NCBI GenBank assembly: GCA_022836615.1
Contig: MU405513.1
Span: forward strand, 1-13,194
DNA length: 13,194 nt
Source of the DNA: Annulohypoxylon bovei var. microspora
Lineage: Eukaryota; Ascomycota; Sordariomycetes; Xylariales; Hypoxylaceae
Reading direction: 5' to 3'
Shown here: positions 1 to 10,094 of the stretch, in pieces
Numbering within the stretch: the first letter of the stretch is position 1
How the letters are laid out: the number at the start of each line of letters is the position of its first letter
Program-made: the position numbers and the translations under genes
The notes under the pieces: generated by a model
The model's input: the letters and a program-made list of their open reading frames with translations, nothing else
Told to the model about the DNA's origin: nothing
Database searches by the model: none

Positions 1-1070
1 TAAAAATTAAAATATTCATTAAATTAAATATTATTTAAATATAAATTATATTATTATTAATTAAGTTAATGAAATATAAAATAACTTTAAAAATATTAAG
101 GTATTAAATTATAACCAAAATATTAAAAATAATTTAAAATTATAATAATTAATAAAAAATTTAAATATTCCATTATATAAGTATGATTTTAATAGTTTTT
201 TTACGTTAAAAACGCAGTGTATTTATAATAAATAATTAATAAAATACCCGTTAAAACGTATAAAAGATTAAAAGTTATTATATATATAAAATTATTTTAA
301 ATTAAAAATTTATTTTAAACGATATGTAATTAAAAGTAAAGAATTAAAGTTAATGTTTAACGAGTTCTTTTATAATAACTTAAAATGGTATAAAAATTAA
401 TTAAATATTTATTAAAAAAATATAAAAAAAACTTAAAAAAAGGTGTAATTATAAAAGCATGAGGTTAATAAACTTGTTAATTAATTTAAGGAAAATATTT
501 AAATTATAAAATAATTTTTTAAGAAAAAAAAGACTTGGTGGGGAAAATTATCGTATTTATTATAATTAAAAATAAAAAAAAAACGATTATTATTTCGCAT
601 ATTAATTATATTCTTTGCTTAATACGTAATTAAAAAAAGTAATAAATAAATATTATATTAATTTTAAATTAAAACTTAAATTTAATAATAATATATTTAT
701 TATATTTTAATGGATTACCGTTATAACTTAAATAATTTAATTATTAAAAAAAAACATGCCATATAATATATATATGTTTTAATTTATAAGGGTTAATTAA
801 TTAAACTTTTCGTATTAAAAATATTATTTTTTTATTTTTAATTACTTTATTTTAATTACGATTACTTTTTTTATATACTTTTTATTATTTATAACGTTAT
901 TAACTTTTTATTATTATTATAATTAAATTAAATTATTAAGTATTATGTAATTTAAAGCACCATTTTTATTATTAATTACGCCTTTTATACCACCCCACTT
1001 TATAAATATTAATATTATAATATAAATTATAATGTTAAATATTAATATTTTTTATTTTAAATATTTTTAA

Positions 1071-1328
1071 GGTTATTTTTTATTATTTTATTTCTTTGTT
1101 TTAAACGATGATAAAATTAATTATAACTTAATATATTTCATTTATTATATATTAATTAAAAATAAATGGCTTTATAATAAAAATGAAGTAAATTATTTAT
1201 ATTTAACGGAGAATTTTAATGTAAATGTTTTTTTTATTACTTATTTTTTTAATTATATTCTTTGCAAGAAATTTTATTATTTTTTCATTTTTATGTATTT
1301 AAATTATAAGCTTAATATGATTTATTAA
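1071..1328 (+). other. Longest stop-free stretch noticed in the A+T block, no start codon
   Basis: From just after a TAA at 1068-1070, the frame stays open for 85 codons to a TAA at 1326-1328. The only in-frame ATGs lie near its end. The product would be rich in N, Y, F, I, L and K, as base composition alone predicts. A segment around codons 44-65 (NEVNYLYLTE and following aromatics) faintly resembles the EAEY region of Ty1/copia RNase H after Ala-to-Val decay, but only a few positions agree. With this TAA density a run of this length is expected about once per window by chance, so I do not call a pseudogene. Confidence 0.12.
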
Positions 1329-1400
1329 GTTAAATAATTATTAATTATATAATAATTTAATATTTTATTACGTTAAATTTTAATAATTAAGTATTTTTTT

Positions 1401-1574
1401 ATGACGGTTTATCCGAAATTTAAAGAAATATTAAAATCTTTTTTATTTTATAATATAAAACTTAAATTTTACCACGGCTTAACGGTAAAGTTATTATTAT
1501 GCGTGATAAATGTTATTATATTATATAAACATTTTATAAAAATTAATAAACTTATATTATTTTTCGTTTTATAA
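1401..1574 (+). other. 57-codon ATG frame, possible decayed retroelement coding fragment
   Basis: An ATG at 1401 opens 57 codons ending in TAA at 1572-1574. Residues 17-26 read YNIKLKFYHG, which follows the spacing of the Y-D/N-F-x-I-x-Y-x-x-G segment near the end of Ty3/gypsy RNase H. The DALSR/DALTR-type motif normally following is not visible. This is one short match in compositionally biased sequence and may be coincidence. It lies downstream of the 1071-1328 stretch on the same strand, which would suit a rotted pol gene but does not show one. Confidence 0.12.
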
Positions 1575-2104
1575 AAAATTAATTTCTTATAAATAATATA
1601 ACGTAATATTTTTTCAACCCATTTACTTAAATAACATTAAACGACTTAATTAACGAAATATTATTTTATTTTAACGTTTACCATATATTCGATTAAATGG
1701 AATTACTTATATTTTTAAAACATATTAATAATAAATATAAGTTAATATTACATATTTTCCATTCGCGGTTACGTTATTTTTTCGAATAACGCACATTATA
1801 TTATAATTAAAAATTACATAACTTTTATAATATTTCCTATAAATTTTTATTTACACGTTTTATTTAATTTATATTTTAAAATAATACGTTTCGTATTTTT
1901 TAAATTAAATATAATTCATTCGAACTTTTAATATAAAAATTAATAACTTTTAATGCCGATTTAAAAATTATAATAAAACATGTTAATTTAATTACTTAAA
2001 TTATAAAAATATTACCATTATTTATTAAAGTTAATAAAAAACATTTTTAAAGCAAAATTAACGAAGAAAAATACCGTTAAAAATATTTTATTAAAAAGGA
2101 ACGA

Positions 2105-2311
2105 ATGGTATGTTTAATTAATAAAAAAAAGGAAAAAAAAAACGATAATAATATTAATATAAATGAAAAAAAATTTAAGTCGATAAAATTTATTCGGTTT
2201 AATAACTTAAATTCGTATATATTTTTATTATTATTTTCTTTTAACTTTAACTTTAATGATAATATTATAAATAATGATTATTTGGATTTTTTAACGGAAA
2301 TTTTTAAATAA
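2105..2311 (+). other. 68-codon ATG frame, probably chance
   Basis: This is the longest ATG-initiated frame in the A+T-rich sequence. Its predicted peptide is low-complexity: lysine/asparagine runs, then a phenylalanine/leucine stretch around residues 38-50, then more asparagine and aspartate. The residues are those encoded by A/T-only codons. I see no domain, no signal peptide with a cleavage site and no intron signal. The purine before the ATG (AACGAATGG) is a fair eukaryotic start context but weak evidence. I do not recognise a family and think it is a random open run. Confidence 0.07.
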
Positions 2312-4623
2312 TATTATAATGTTTTTAAAAAACATTTTCTTTATTTTTAATATTAATGTTAATTTTTATTATATGGATTATTAATTATAATTATGATTTT
2401 TTTCTTTAATGTTATGGTATATATATAAAAATGGTTTATTAATACGAATTTTAACGAATTAAAAAAGCTGCGTTTAAATTTAAATCATTATTAAAATCCA
2501 TAAATGTAATGTTATTAAAATAATGATTTGGAAATTTCTTTTTATTTATAATTATATACGTATTTATATACTTCGCTTATTAATATTATATAACATAATA
2601 AAGAAATATTTTAATTAAATAAATTAAAAAAATAATTTACATGTTATTATATTTTTACGAAAACATGCATTATTTAATTAATAATAAAGATTTATTATTA
2701 AAATCGTTTACGGTTTCATTCCTTTTTATTTTTATATCGTAACACGTTTAATTATATTAACGGCTTTAAATTATTAAATGTTTAATTAATTTATTTAAAT
2801 TTACATTATTTTTCTTTAAATGAAAATAAAATAAAAAACTTACTTAATTTTAAATAAATTTTTTTATTTATAAATGATATTATTGTAACGTCATTATTTT
2901 TATTAAAATCTTGCTTAATAATATGTTTTATAAATAATTAAAGTTTAAGGTTAATTTTTTAAATTATATATAATGTTATGGAAATATTTTATTATATAAA
3001 AATTAACGGTTTTAAATCATTTTAAAACGTAATTAAAGTTTTTTTTTTTTTTATTAATTATATTATTTAAGCTTATAAACTAATTTTAATTAATATTTTT
3101 TTAAGAAAATTAATATCCCCATATTACGATAAAGAATTTTATAACGAAAATATTTTTATAATTATTTATATGTTTTTACTTAATATAATAATATATAAAA
3201 AAAAACATTTTAATAAAATGTTTAATTTATATTTCGCACGGTTAATATATTTTTACTTAAGTTATTTAATAATTTTATTTACATAATATATGTATTAATT
3301 TTTTTTAAATTTATTTTTCTTTTCATTTAATATTTATTTATATTTTTTTATTATAAAATCATTAAAAAGGATAAATATATAAAAAAAATATAAGCTTTTT
3401 TTTAAAAAATTTAACAACGGCTTTTTACTTCGATTAAAAAAGTATTAAAGTTTAATAAAAAAATTATAATTAAACATAAGCTTTAATGCTTTAATATTTA
3501 AATTAAAAAATAAAGTTTATAAAAGAAAATAAATACGATTTATAAAAAAGCAATCGATTTAATTATTTTATATAAAAATAAACTTTAAATCTTTAATTTA
3601 TACATTATATATTTTAATATAATTATAATTAATTATTATAAATTATAAAATATAATTTTTTGTTTAACTTACCTTTAAATCGTTAATAATAATATAATTA
3701 AAAGTGTTTATTAATTTTAATTAATATTAAAGTTATTTTAAAATAATGTTTTAAAGGCCCATGGTTTAAGATTTTTTATTATATAAATAACTTTATTTTA
3801 TTAATGTTTACATTTTACATTATAAAAAATATAAATATTAATAATTAATTAGGAATTATAAATAAATCGGGTGGTATTAAAATGGGTGAAAATGAATGGG
3901 ATTTATATAATAATTATGAAAATAAAAATAAAATTATTATATTTAATAAATTAAGTTTTTTTTTCTTACCTTTTAATTAAAAAGATTAATAATATAAAAA
4001 AAACGTTAAAATTAAACTTAAAATATGGTCGTAATATTTTAATATTTTAAATTGGAATTATTAAAGTAAATAATAAAAATAATATTACGGTTAATAAAGT
4101 TAATAAATTAATTAAAAAAAAGTTATAAATATTAAAAAAAAATAATTAAATTTATAATTATGCATATAAATAACCATAAGCATTAAACTTTAATAAATAT
4201 TATTCATTAATTTAAATTTATTATTAAATAATAAAATAAAATAAGTTTTTTCGATTTTACCGTTTATAAATAACGTTATAAATATATATTAATAAATAGT
4301 AATTATTTAATAATATAAGTTTAACGTTAATTTTTATAAATTAATTTTTAAATATATATAATCGGTGTAAAAAAGCTTTAATTTAAAATAAAAATAATTA
4401 TTAAAATAATATAAAGTTATATTACATTTATTTATTTATTTTTTTTAATTAATTTCCTTTAAATTATAACTTTAAAAACGCCTTTTTATTAAAGGTAAAC
4501 GGTTTTAATACAAGTTAAAAAATAAGGATATATTTAATTATTTTTAACGTAAAACCACCCATTTAAATAATATAATATTTTAAGTTTAATTAAAAGTTAA
4601 TGGTTTAATTCTTTAATTTCCCA
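2312..4623. other. A+T-rich stretch without recognisable features
   Basis: I see no gene, RNA gene or convincing repeat here. There is a run of 13 or more T near 3040, and a short ATG frame around 3881 with unusual retained GG and TGG (near 3870-3900) that stops after about thirty codons. The context bias of the whole block holds throughout. Confidence 0.5.
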
Positions 4624-4640
4624 TTTTTTTTTTTTTTTTT
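4624..4640. repeat. Poly(T) run of 17
   Basis: Seventeen consecutive T follow CCA. It sits immediately left of the C-rich field at 4641-4960. It could be the poly(A) end of a minus-strand non-LTR element, or simple slippage in AT-rich DNA. Nothing else supports either reading. Confidence 0.6.
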
Positions 4641-4960
4641 ATAAAACGAAATTATTTACCATTAATTTCTTTTAAACCACCCTTTAAGCCACCCCTTAAA
4701 TTATTTTTTAAGCCACCTTTTATTAAACTTTTAAACCATCCGTTAAGCTTCCCACCGGTTTAACCCTTAATTTAATCACTTATTAAACCACCCGTATAAT
4801 TTTTATTAAACCACTTTTTATTTAATCCTTTTATTTAACCACTTTTTAAGCCATTTATATAACCATTTATTAAACTTTTTTAACGAACCATTCGTTTTAT
4901 TACCCGTTTAACCATTTATAACCACTTATAATTACTTTTTTAACGTTTTAATTACTTTTT
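4641..4960 (+). repeat. Degenerate C-rich tandem field (TTAAACCACC-like units)
   Basis: The + strand repeatedly shows units such as TTAAACCACC, TTAAGCCACC and TTAACCACTT at irregular intervals of about 12-30 bp, with very few G on this strand. The strand asymmetry is strong compared with the surroundings. It may be a decayed minisatellite or the remains of a proline/lysine-repeat coding segment: frames reading KPP and LNH appear, broken by TAA. Period and unit are too eroded to fix by eye. CC dinucleotides survive here because they are outside the apparent mutation context. Confidence 0.5.
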
Positions 4961-5063
4961 TAAAAGTTATTTAATTATTTAAATTAAAAGTTTTTTTTAT
5001 ATGTATTAAATTAATTATATAATTGCTTTAAATAATCATTTTTATTTATTTATTTAATTTATG

Positions 5064-5134
5064 CGCGAAAATTAACTTTTAATAAGTTTTTCGTTTTCGA
5101 AAAATTAAATTTTATCGAAAATTACTTTTTCGCG
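5064..5134. repeat. Nested inverted repeats with CGCGAAAA outer arms
   Basis: The outer arms are CGCGAAAA at 5064-5071 and TTTTCGCG at 5127-5134. Inside them is a perfect hairpin, TTTTTCG at 5087-5093 and CGAAAAA at 5098-5104 around a TTTT loop. CGCG is rare in this block, so paired occurrences are more notable than an A/T palindrome would be. The function is unknown; the ends of a tiny foldback element are one possibility. Confidence 0.45.
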
Positions 5135-6970
5135 AATAAACCACTTTAAAAGTTAAGATTTATTATTTAATTAATTAAAAGGACCCACTTTAAAACGATG
5201 TATTTAATTAATTACTTTTAAAATGGTTTAATATATAAATATGTAACGCGTATTAAAAAATCTTATTAATTAATATCCTTTTAAAAAAAAAAAGAAATAA
5301 AAAAATTAATTATTAATAATAATGAAAATCGAATAATTTATTTAAAGTAAATTAAAATTAATCTTTATGAAACCCACGTTAATTTTTTTTTTTACCTTTT
5401 TTTACCGGCTTTTATATTTAATTTAATGAATTTATTAAAGCTTTTTAAAAAATAAATTTTTTATTTTTTAATAAACGGCGAAATGATAACGTTTTATTTA
5501 TCGTTATATAATTTATATTTATTATATATTTTATATTTAATACATGTTTTAATATTATTAATTCCATATTTATTATTTTCATTTAATTTAAATTATTATA
5601 TTTATTTTTAATAAAGTTTATAAATAATATTTATTTATCCATCGCTTATTAAAAAATATTAAAAATGTATATATGTAAGTTTAAATAATTTTCTTTTTTT
5701 TAAAAAAAGAAATTATTAATTAAATAAACGATAAACCTTTTATAACTTTTTTTATACTTTTATTATAATATATAAAATTATGCTTTAAAACCATTTATGG
5801 TAATATTAAAAGCAATGGTGGTTAAAATAAATTAATTTAATTATATTATTAAGTTATTAAACCTTTTAATTATATTAAAATAAATAATATATTTTATTAT
5901 ATATTAATTTATAATTACTTATAAAATATTAATCCGAATAATGTTATAATTTTTATATTCGAATATAAGAAAAAAGTAATTAAATGTGTTATTAACTTAA
6001 ACCGTTATTAATTTAATAATTAAATAATTTCGTAAAAAGGTATATAAATACTTAAAAAATGTGTTAAATGTTAGGGTAAAAAGTTTTAATAATAAATTAA
6101 ACGTTATAAAGATGGTTTAACGGTTAATAAATAAATTATTAATATATTTATATTTTATATTTTTTTTAAAATACATGGTAATATTTAATAAAATTGTTTT
6201 AAAGATTTTTTAAATATTATTTTTTATAAAAGGAATTTTTATTTTATTATTACTTTTATCCTTTTTTTCCTTTTTATTTACGGCTTTTATATCCTTTGTA
6301 TTTATTACGTTTAATAAGTTACTTCATTTTTTATTTAACTTAACCTCGTTTTTATTTTCTTTTAAATGTTTTCGTTAATAACTTTATATAAATAAACGTA
6401 TATAATTGAATTTTATACGCGGCGGTAAAGGGTATAAATATAAAGATTTAATATATTTAAAAACCTTTATAATATTATTTAATATATTATAAAGCTTTTT
6501 TCGAAGAAAAATATTATTTTCTTTAAGCTTTAAAATTTAAAACGTAAATTAAGAAATAATATTACGGTAATTTTTTAAAGCCGCTTATGTTTTAATAAAT
6601 TTAATGCCGTCGTTTATTTTAAATGTATTATTATTATATAATGTTTTAATAATAAAAAATAAAAACTTTAACGTAAAGTTTTCTTAATTTATTAAGGTTT
6701 TTTTAAATTTATTAAATGGCGGTTGCGTGAAACTTTTTAATAATAAACTTGTTTTAATTAATTATTTATTTATTATTTCGCCTTAATTTAAATTAAAGGA
6801 CTTTAATTACGTAAATATAATAAAAGGCTTGGAAGTAATTTTTAAAAAAAAAAAAACGAGGTTTTTTAATAAATATAATACGTTAAAAAGTATTAAAGTA
6901 AGTTATTATTAAATAATTAATTTTTTTACGATATTTTTAATTAAATGAAATTTCTTTATAAAGGTTAAAT
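5135..6970. other. A+T-rich stretch, no gene; minor pyrimidine bias and one small palindrome
   Basis: No coding or RNA feature is recognisable. Around 6230-6370 the + strand is rich in TTT, CTT and CCTTT with few purine runs. AAAGCTT at 6491-6497 and AAGCTTT at 6525-6531 form an inverted pair enclosing a GAAAA/TTTTC pair. A brief GC patch (ACGCGGCGG) occurs near 6417. Confidence 0.4.
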
Positions 6971-7046
6971 CACTTTTATTTCTTAAATTACAAGGCCTTT
7001 TAAAATTTACAATTTAAAAAGGTTTTATTTTTAAAAAATAAAAGTG
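6971..7046. repeat. 76-bp imperfect foldback
   Basis: The left arm starts CACTTTTATTT at 6971 and runs through AGGCCTTTTAAAATT. The right arm ends AAATAAAAGTG at 7046 and carries AATTTAAAAAGG as the partner of CCTTTTAAAATT. The arms are about 35 bp with several mismatches and nearly meet at the centre. This could be a decayed miniature foldback (MITE-like) element. I cannot define a target duplication. Confidence 0.45.
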
Positions 7047-7071
7047 GTAAAAACGCCTTTTTATTATAATT

Positions 7072-7091
7072 AAATTTATCGTGATAAATTT
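7072..7091. repeat. Perfect 9-bp stem-loop
   Basis: AAATTTATC at 7072-7080 and GATAAATTT at 7083-7091 pair perfectly around a 2-nt GT spacer. It is 25 bp right of the 76-bp foldback. In such AT-rich DNA palindromes arise easily, though this one includes a C-G pair. Confidence 0.4.
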
Positions 7092-7544
7092 AAAAGTAAA
7101 AAATTATAATTATTTATTTTTTATAATATATTAAAAAATTTATAATGTAATAAAATGTTATTAATAATTTTATTAATTAAAGTTAAAACGAATATTTTAA
7201 CGACTTTTTAAAATGGGTTTACTTATAATATTAAATTAATTATGCGGTGGTAATTTAATAAAAATAAAGCGAAAAAATAAATTAAAAATATAATTAAAAA
7301 AAAAAAATAAAACGGCGTATAAAAGGCGGCATTAATAAGTTTAATAAAAAAAACTTTATAATTATAAAATTAATTATTTAATAATTATATTAAATTATTA
7401 AGCTTATAATTTTAACCACTTTTAAAAAGGCTTAAGTTTAAAAAAAATAACATGTTAAAACCATTAAATTCGGAAAACTTTAATATTTTAAAATTTAATT
7501 TCGGTTTAATTTAAATATAAATTTAAATTAATATTTTAATTAAA

Positions 7545-7577
7545 ATTAATTTTAAATTAATTTTAAATTAATTTTAT
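7545..7577. repeat. Three tandem 11-bp units
   Basis: ATTAATTTTAA occurs at 7545-7555 and 7556-7566, and ATTAATTTTAT at 7567-7577. It is a simple A/T-only micro-repeat, most likely replication slippage. Confidence 0.6.
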
Positions 7578-9515
7578 ATAACTTTAACTTTAATTTAATT
7601 AATAATTGTATTAATAAACCATGTAATTATTAAAAGCCATTAAAAGTTAATATTAAATAATTTCTTTTTTAATATATTTTAAATTATTAAATTTATATTA
7701 TTATATAACTTTTAATTAAACGTTTTTATATATATAAGTTTTAATAAAATGTATGTTATATTTTATATATAAAAAGCTATTATATCGCAGCTTTTAATGT
7801 TATTATAACGAATTAATTTTACGTAATACCTTTAAAACGTTTTAATATTAATATTTTATATGTATTTTAATACATTTTTATTAATAATCGTTTATTAATA
7901 ATGTAATTTAATTTATTTAATATGTTTTTAAATTATTTATTAAATAATATAAATTATTATTTTTTATATTAAATATTAATAAAGTTATTTAAATTTATAA
8001 ATAAATGTATATATAAAATAAACCGGTATAATGAAATGCATATAAATTTATATGAATAATAAAATCTTTTAAATTAATTTATGCTTATTAATAAAAATTT
8101 TAATTAATTAAAAAAGCCGGTTTAAAATTTAATGAAAATATTATTAAATTAAAGTAATAAAATAAAACGTTTTTATCCGGGTAATTAAGTTATATTTTTT
8201 TTATTATTTAAGTTATGTCATGTAATTTTAAGTAATTTTTATTTTTAAAATTTAAAAACTTAGGTTTTTTAATTTCCATTTTTTAATAATTTCACCACCA
8301 TTATAACCATTATTATATAAATATATTCATTTAATAATTAAAAACGTTTTATAATGAATGGAATTAATTATATTAAAATTAAAGAAAAATTAAGCGAAAT
8401 ATATTAATTCTTTTATAATATATAATTTTTATATATATTTTTTTTAATATCTTTATAAATTAAATCGATAAAATTTTAAAAGCTTTTTTATAAAAATTAA
8501 AATTAAATTTTAAATTAAATAAATTTACCTTAAACTTTATATTTATATTATTCGTTAAAATATTAAAAGATATATATAAAAAAAATATAAAAATTAAATC
8601 ATTACTTATAAATTAAATGTTTAATTAAATGGGTGGTGTTTAAAAACTTATTATAATAAACGTTATAATTATTTTTAAACTTTAAATGCTTATAATTTTC
8701 GTAATACTTAATTAAATTAAATATAATTAATTTTATTTAATGTAATTAAAGTTTAATATTTTAATAATGTTAATTATATATCACTTAAAAGTGTATTTAT
8801 GAAATTATAACAAAGTAAATAATAAAAAGCTTAGGTTTTTAAATTTAATGAAATGATTTTATAACGGGGTATAACTTAAATAACAACGCTTTTATAAAGT
8901 AATGTTAAAAAGTAACATTAAATTTATAATATTAACCATTTTTACGCATTAAAAATACTTTTTTTTACATTTAAATCTTTATATAATTTAAAATATTTTT
9001 AATGTTTTATTATTTAACTTTTACATAATATTATATTCGTGTATAAATCCTTTTAACTTCCATACGTTTTAATTAATTAAATTCATTTTAAAGTCGTTAA
9101 TTTTTTATTTTAAATTAACTTTAATTTTAACTTTATATTATAATTTTTTATAATTAAATCATTATTTTCATTATAATTAATAATTTAATTTTATTTAATA
9201 TAAAATTAAAATAAACATTTAAATTATTTATATTAATTTTTATAAACCTTTTAAATAACGTTTTCTTTTTTAACGTTAATATTTACCATTTTATTTATTT
9301 TAATTTTTATAAAATGTTATTATATTTTTTTATTTTAAATAATGGTAATATTAATTATAATTTAATATATTATATTTATTACATTATAATTAATAATGTT
9401 TAATTATAAAGTAAAAATGTAATTAATGGAATTTACATTATTAAAAATACGTTATATATTTATTTAACCACATTTTTTAATTTTATTACATTAATGATTA
9501 CGCATTTTATTAATA
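7578..9515. other. A+T-rich stretch without recognisable features
   Basis: I see no gene, RNA gene or structured repeat. The same depletion of CAA/CTA/CAG/CTG holds up to the element boundary. The sequence gives no compositional gradient toward the island, and the change is abrupt. Confidence 0.5.
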
Positions 9516-9520
9516 AAATC
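9516..9520. repeat. Target-site duplication, left copy (AAATC)
   Basis: AAATC lies directly before the TG of the 5' LTR and matches exactly AAATC at 10967-10971 after the CA of the 3' LTR. Five-bp duplications are typical of Ty1/copia and Ty3/gypsy integrase products. Confidence 0.75.
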
Positions 9521-9706
9521 TGTCATGCTAAGAATGGAAGGTGCGGCTTTGCCGCACAGACCTTACGCACAGGCCTAGTTCAGGCATACCTTAGATGCCG
9601 CAAGCCATAGCTTGACTTAGAAACTTCAACCTTTTCATACACAACAAGATCAGCCTTTTGCTCTGAGAAGCGACCATCCATTCGCCACCATATTTGGCGT
9701 TTGGCA
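9521..9706. repeat. 5' (left) long terminal repeat
   Basis: It starts TGTCATGCTAAG and ends TTTGGCA at 9706, 186 bp, the same length as the right copy. Positions 9521-9679 match 10781-10939 with five substitutions; 9680-9706 is divergent. It holds the 17-nt GTGCGGC-TTT-GCCGCAC palindrome at 9541-9557 and a short CGCCA/TGGCG stem (9683-9687, 9695-9699) near its end. No convincing TATA box or polyadenylation signal is visible inside it. Confidence 0.7.
9541..9557. repeat. Perfect 7-bp GC-rich stem-loop in left LTR
   Basis: GTGCGGC and GCCGCAC pair perfectly around a TTT loop. The same 17 nt recur unchanged at 10801-10817 in the right LTR. A stem of this strength 20 nt inside each LTR could act in the transcript or as a protein site; neither is shown. 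Confidence 0.7.
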
Positions 9707-9757
9707 TGATAATTCGGCAGCACCTCTTGTTTCGTAAAGAGGGCCAGCACCTTATAC

Positions 9758-9919
9758 ATATTTATTCTGATTGAGAAAGATTTTCTTTCTGCTCGGAAAT
9801 GGATTGATCGGCAGCATTCTCCTTGCCGATTATAACATATATTTATTCTGATTGAGAAAGATTTTCTTTCTGCTCAGAAATGGATTGATTAGCAGCATTC
9901 TCCTTGCCAATCATAACGA
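9758..9919. repeat. 81-bp tandem duplication, each unit with two stem-loops
   Basis: Unit A is 9758-9838 and unit B is 9839-9919, with about six differences. Each unit has an identical first hairpin AGAAAGA-TTT-TCTTTCT (9774-9790 and 9855-9871). The second is ATCGGCA/TGCCGAT in A (9807-9813, 9824-9830). In B it is GATTAGCA/TGCCAATC (9888-9895, 9905-9912), with one mismatched pair. Between copies one stem pair changes from C-G to T-A, which keeps pairing. A degenerate relative of the first hairpin follows at 9960-9973. The position just inside the 5' LTR is where leader or packaging RNA structures lie in LTR elements, so such a role is possible but inferred. Confidence 0.7.
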
Positions 9920-9922
9920 TAA

Positions 9923-10015
9923 TTGATCAACCCCTTCGCTTCTGCCGGCAAGTCAATTGAGAAATTTATTTCTGCTTGACTATAACCAATTGAAACGAAG
10001 AAGCCTTTTGATCAA
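9923..10015. repeat. Long imperfect stem-loop with nested hairpins
   Basis: Complementary arms are nested in order. TTGATCAA occurs at 9923-9930 and 10008-10015. CTTCGCTT (9934-9941) faces AAACGAAG (9993-10000) with one mismatch. CAATTG lies at 9954-9959 and 9987-9992, AGTCAA (9951-9956) faces TTGACT (9976-9981), and AGAAAT-TT-ATTTCT sits innermost (9960-9973). Some inner pairings are mutually exclusive (CAATTG against AGTCAA), so alternative folds are possible. Confidence 0.5.
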
Positions 10016-10094
10016 CAATAAACCCGTCGATCCTAGCCTCCTCCGATTGACGAAGAAAGCTCGCAGCTCGCCGATGCCTAGTTTCCCCCGCCCG

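Larger units (their letters stand above)
1..9520. other. A+T-rich, RIP-like decayed heterochromatin (left block)
   Basis: This block is almost entirely A and T, with TAA/TTA in every frame, so no open frame of gene length survives. The remaining C and G are not random. By eye, CTT/AAG, CAT/ATG, CGT/ACG, CGA/TCG and CC/GG are common, whereas CAA/TTG, CTA/TAG and CAG/CTG are rare. A hand tally over 3661-4260 found about three of the rare class against more than thirty CAT/CTT on both strands. Fungal RIP and related C-to-T processes make such AT-isochores from multicopy DNA; that this block began as transposons is inferred. A mitochondrial spacer is an alternative, but the context bias and the nuclear-type LTR insertion argue against it. 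Confidence 0.75.

Noticed and set aside
4741..4780. CCCTTAA/AACCC motifs as relic telomere repeats
   Set aside because: There is no regular TTAGGG/CCCTAA array. The motifs belong to the wider TTAAACC-type field.
1..9520. Mitochondrial intergenic DNA with GC clusters
   Set aside because: The single GC-rich island has LTR structure and a target duplication rather than short GC clusters, no mitochondrial genes or tRNAs are seen, and the trinucleotide bias is better explained by targeted cytosine mutation.
9701..9720. TGGCATGATAA just at the LTR end as a tRNA primer-binding site
   Set aside because: TGG fits a CCA-ended tRNA, but I could not match the following bases to a known tRNA 3' end, and it begins inside the proposed LTR.
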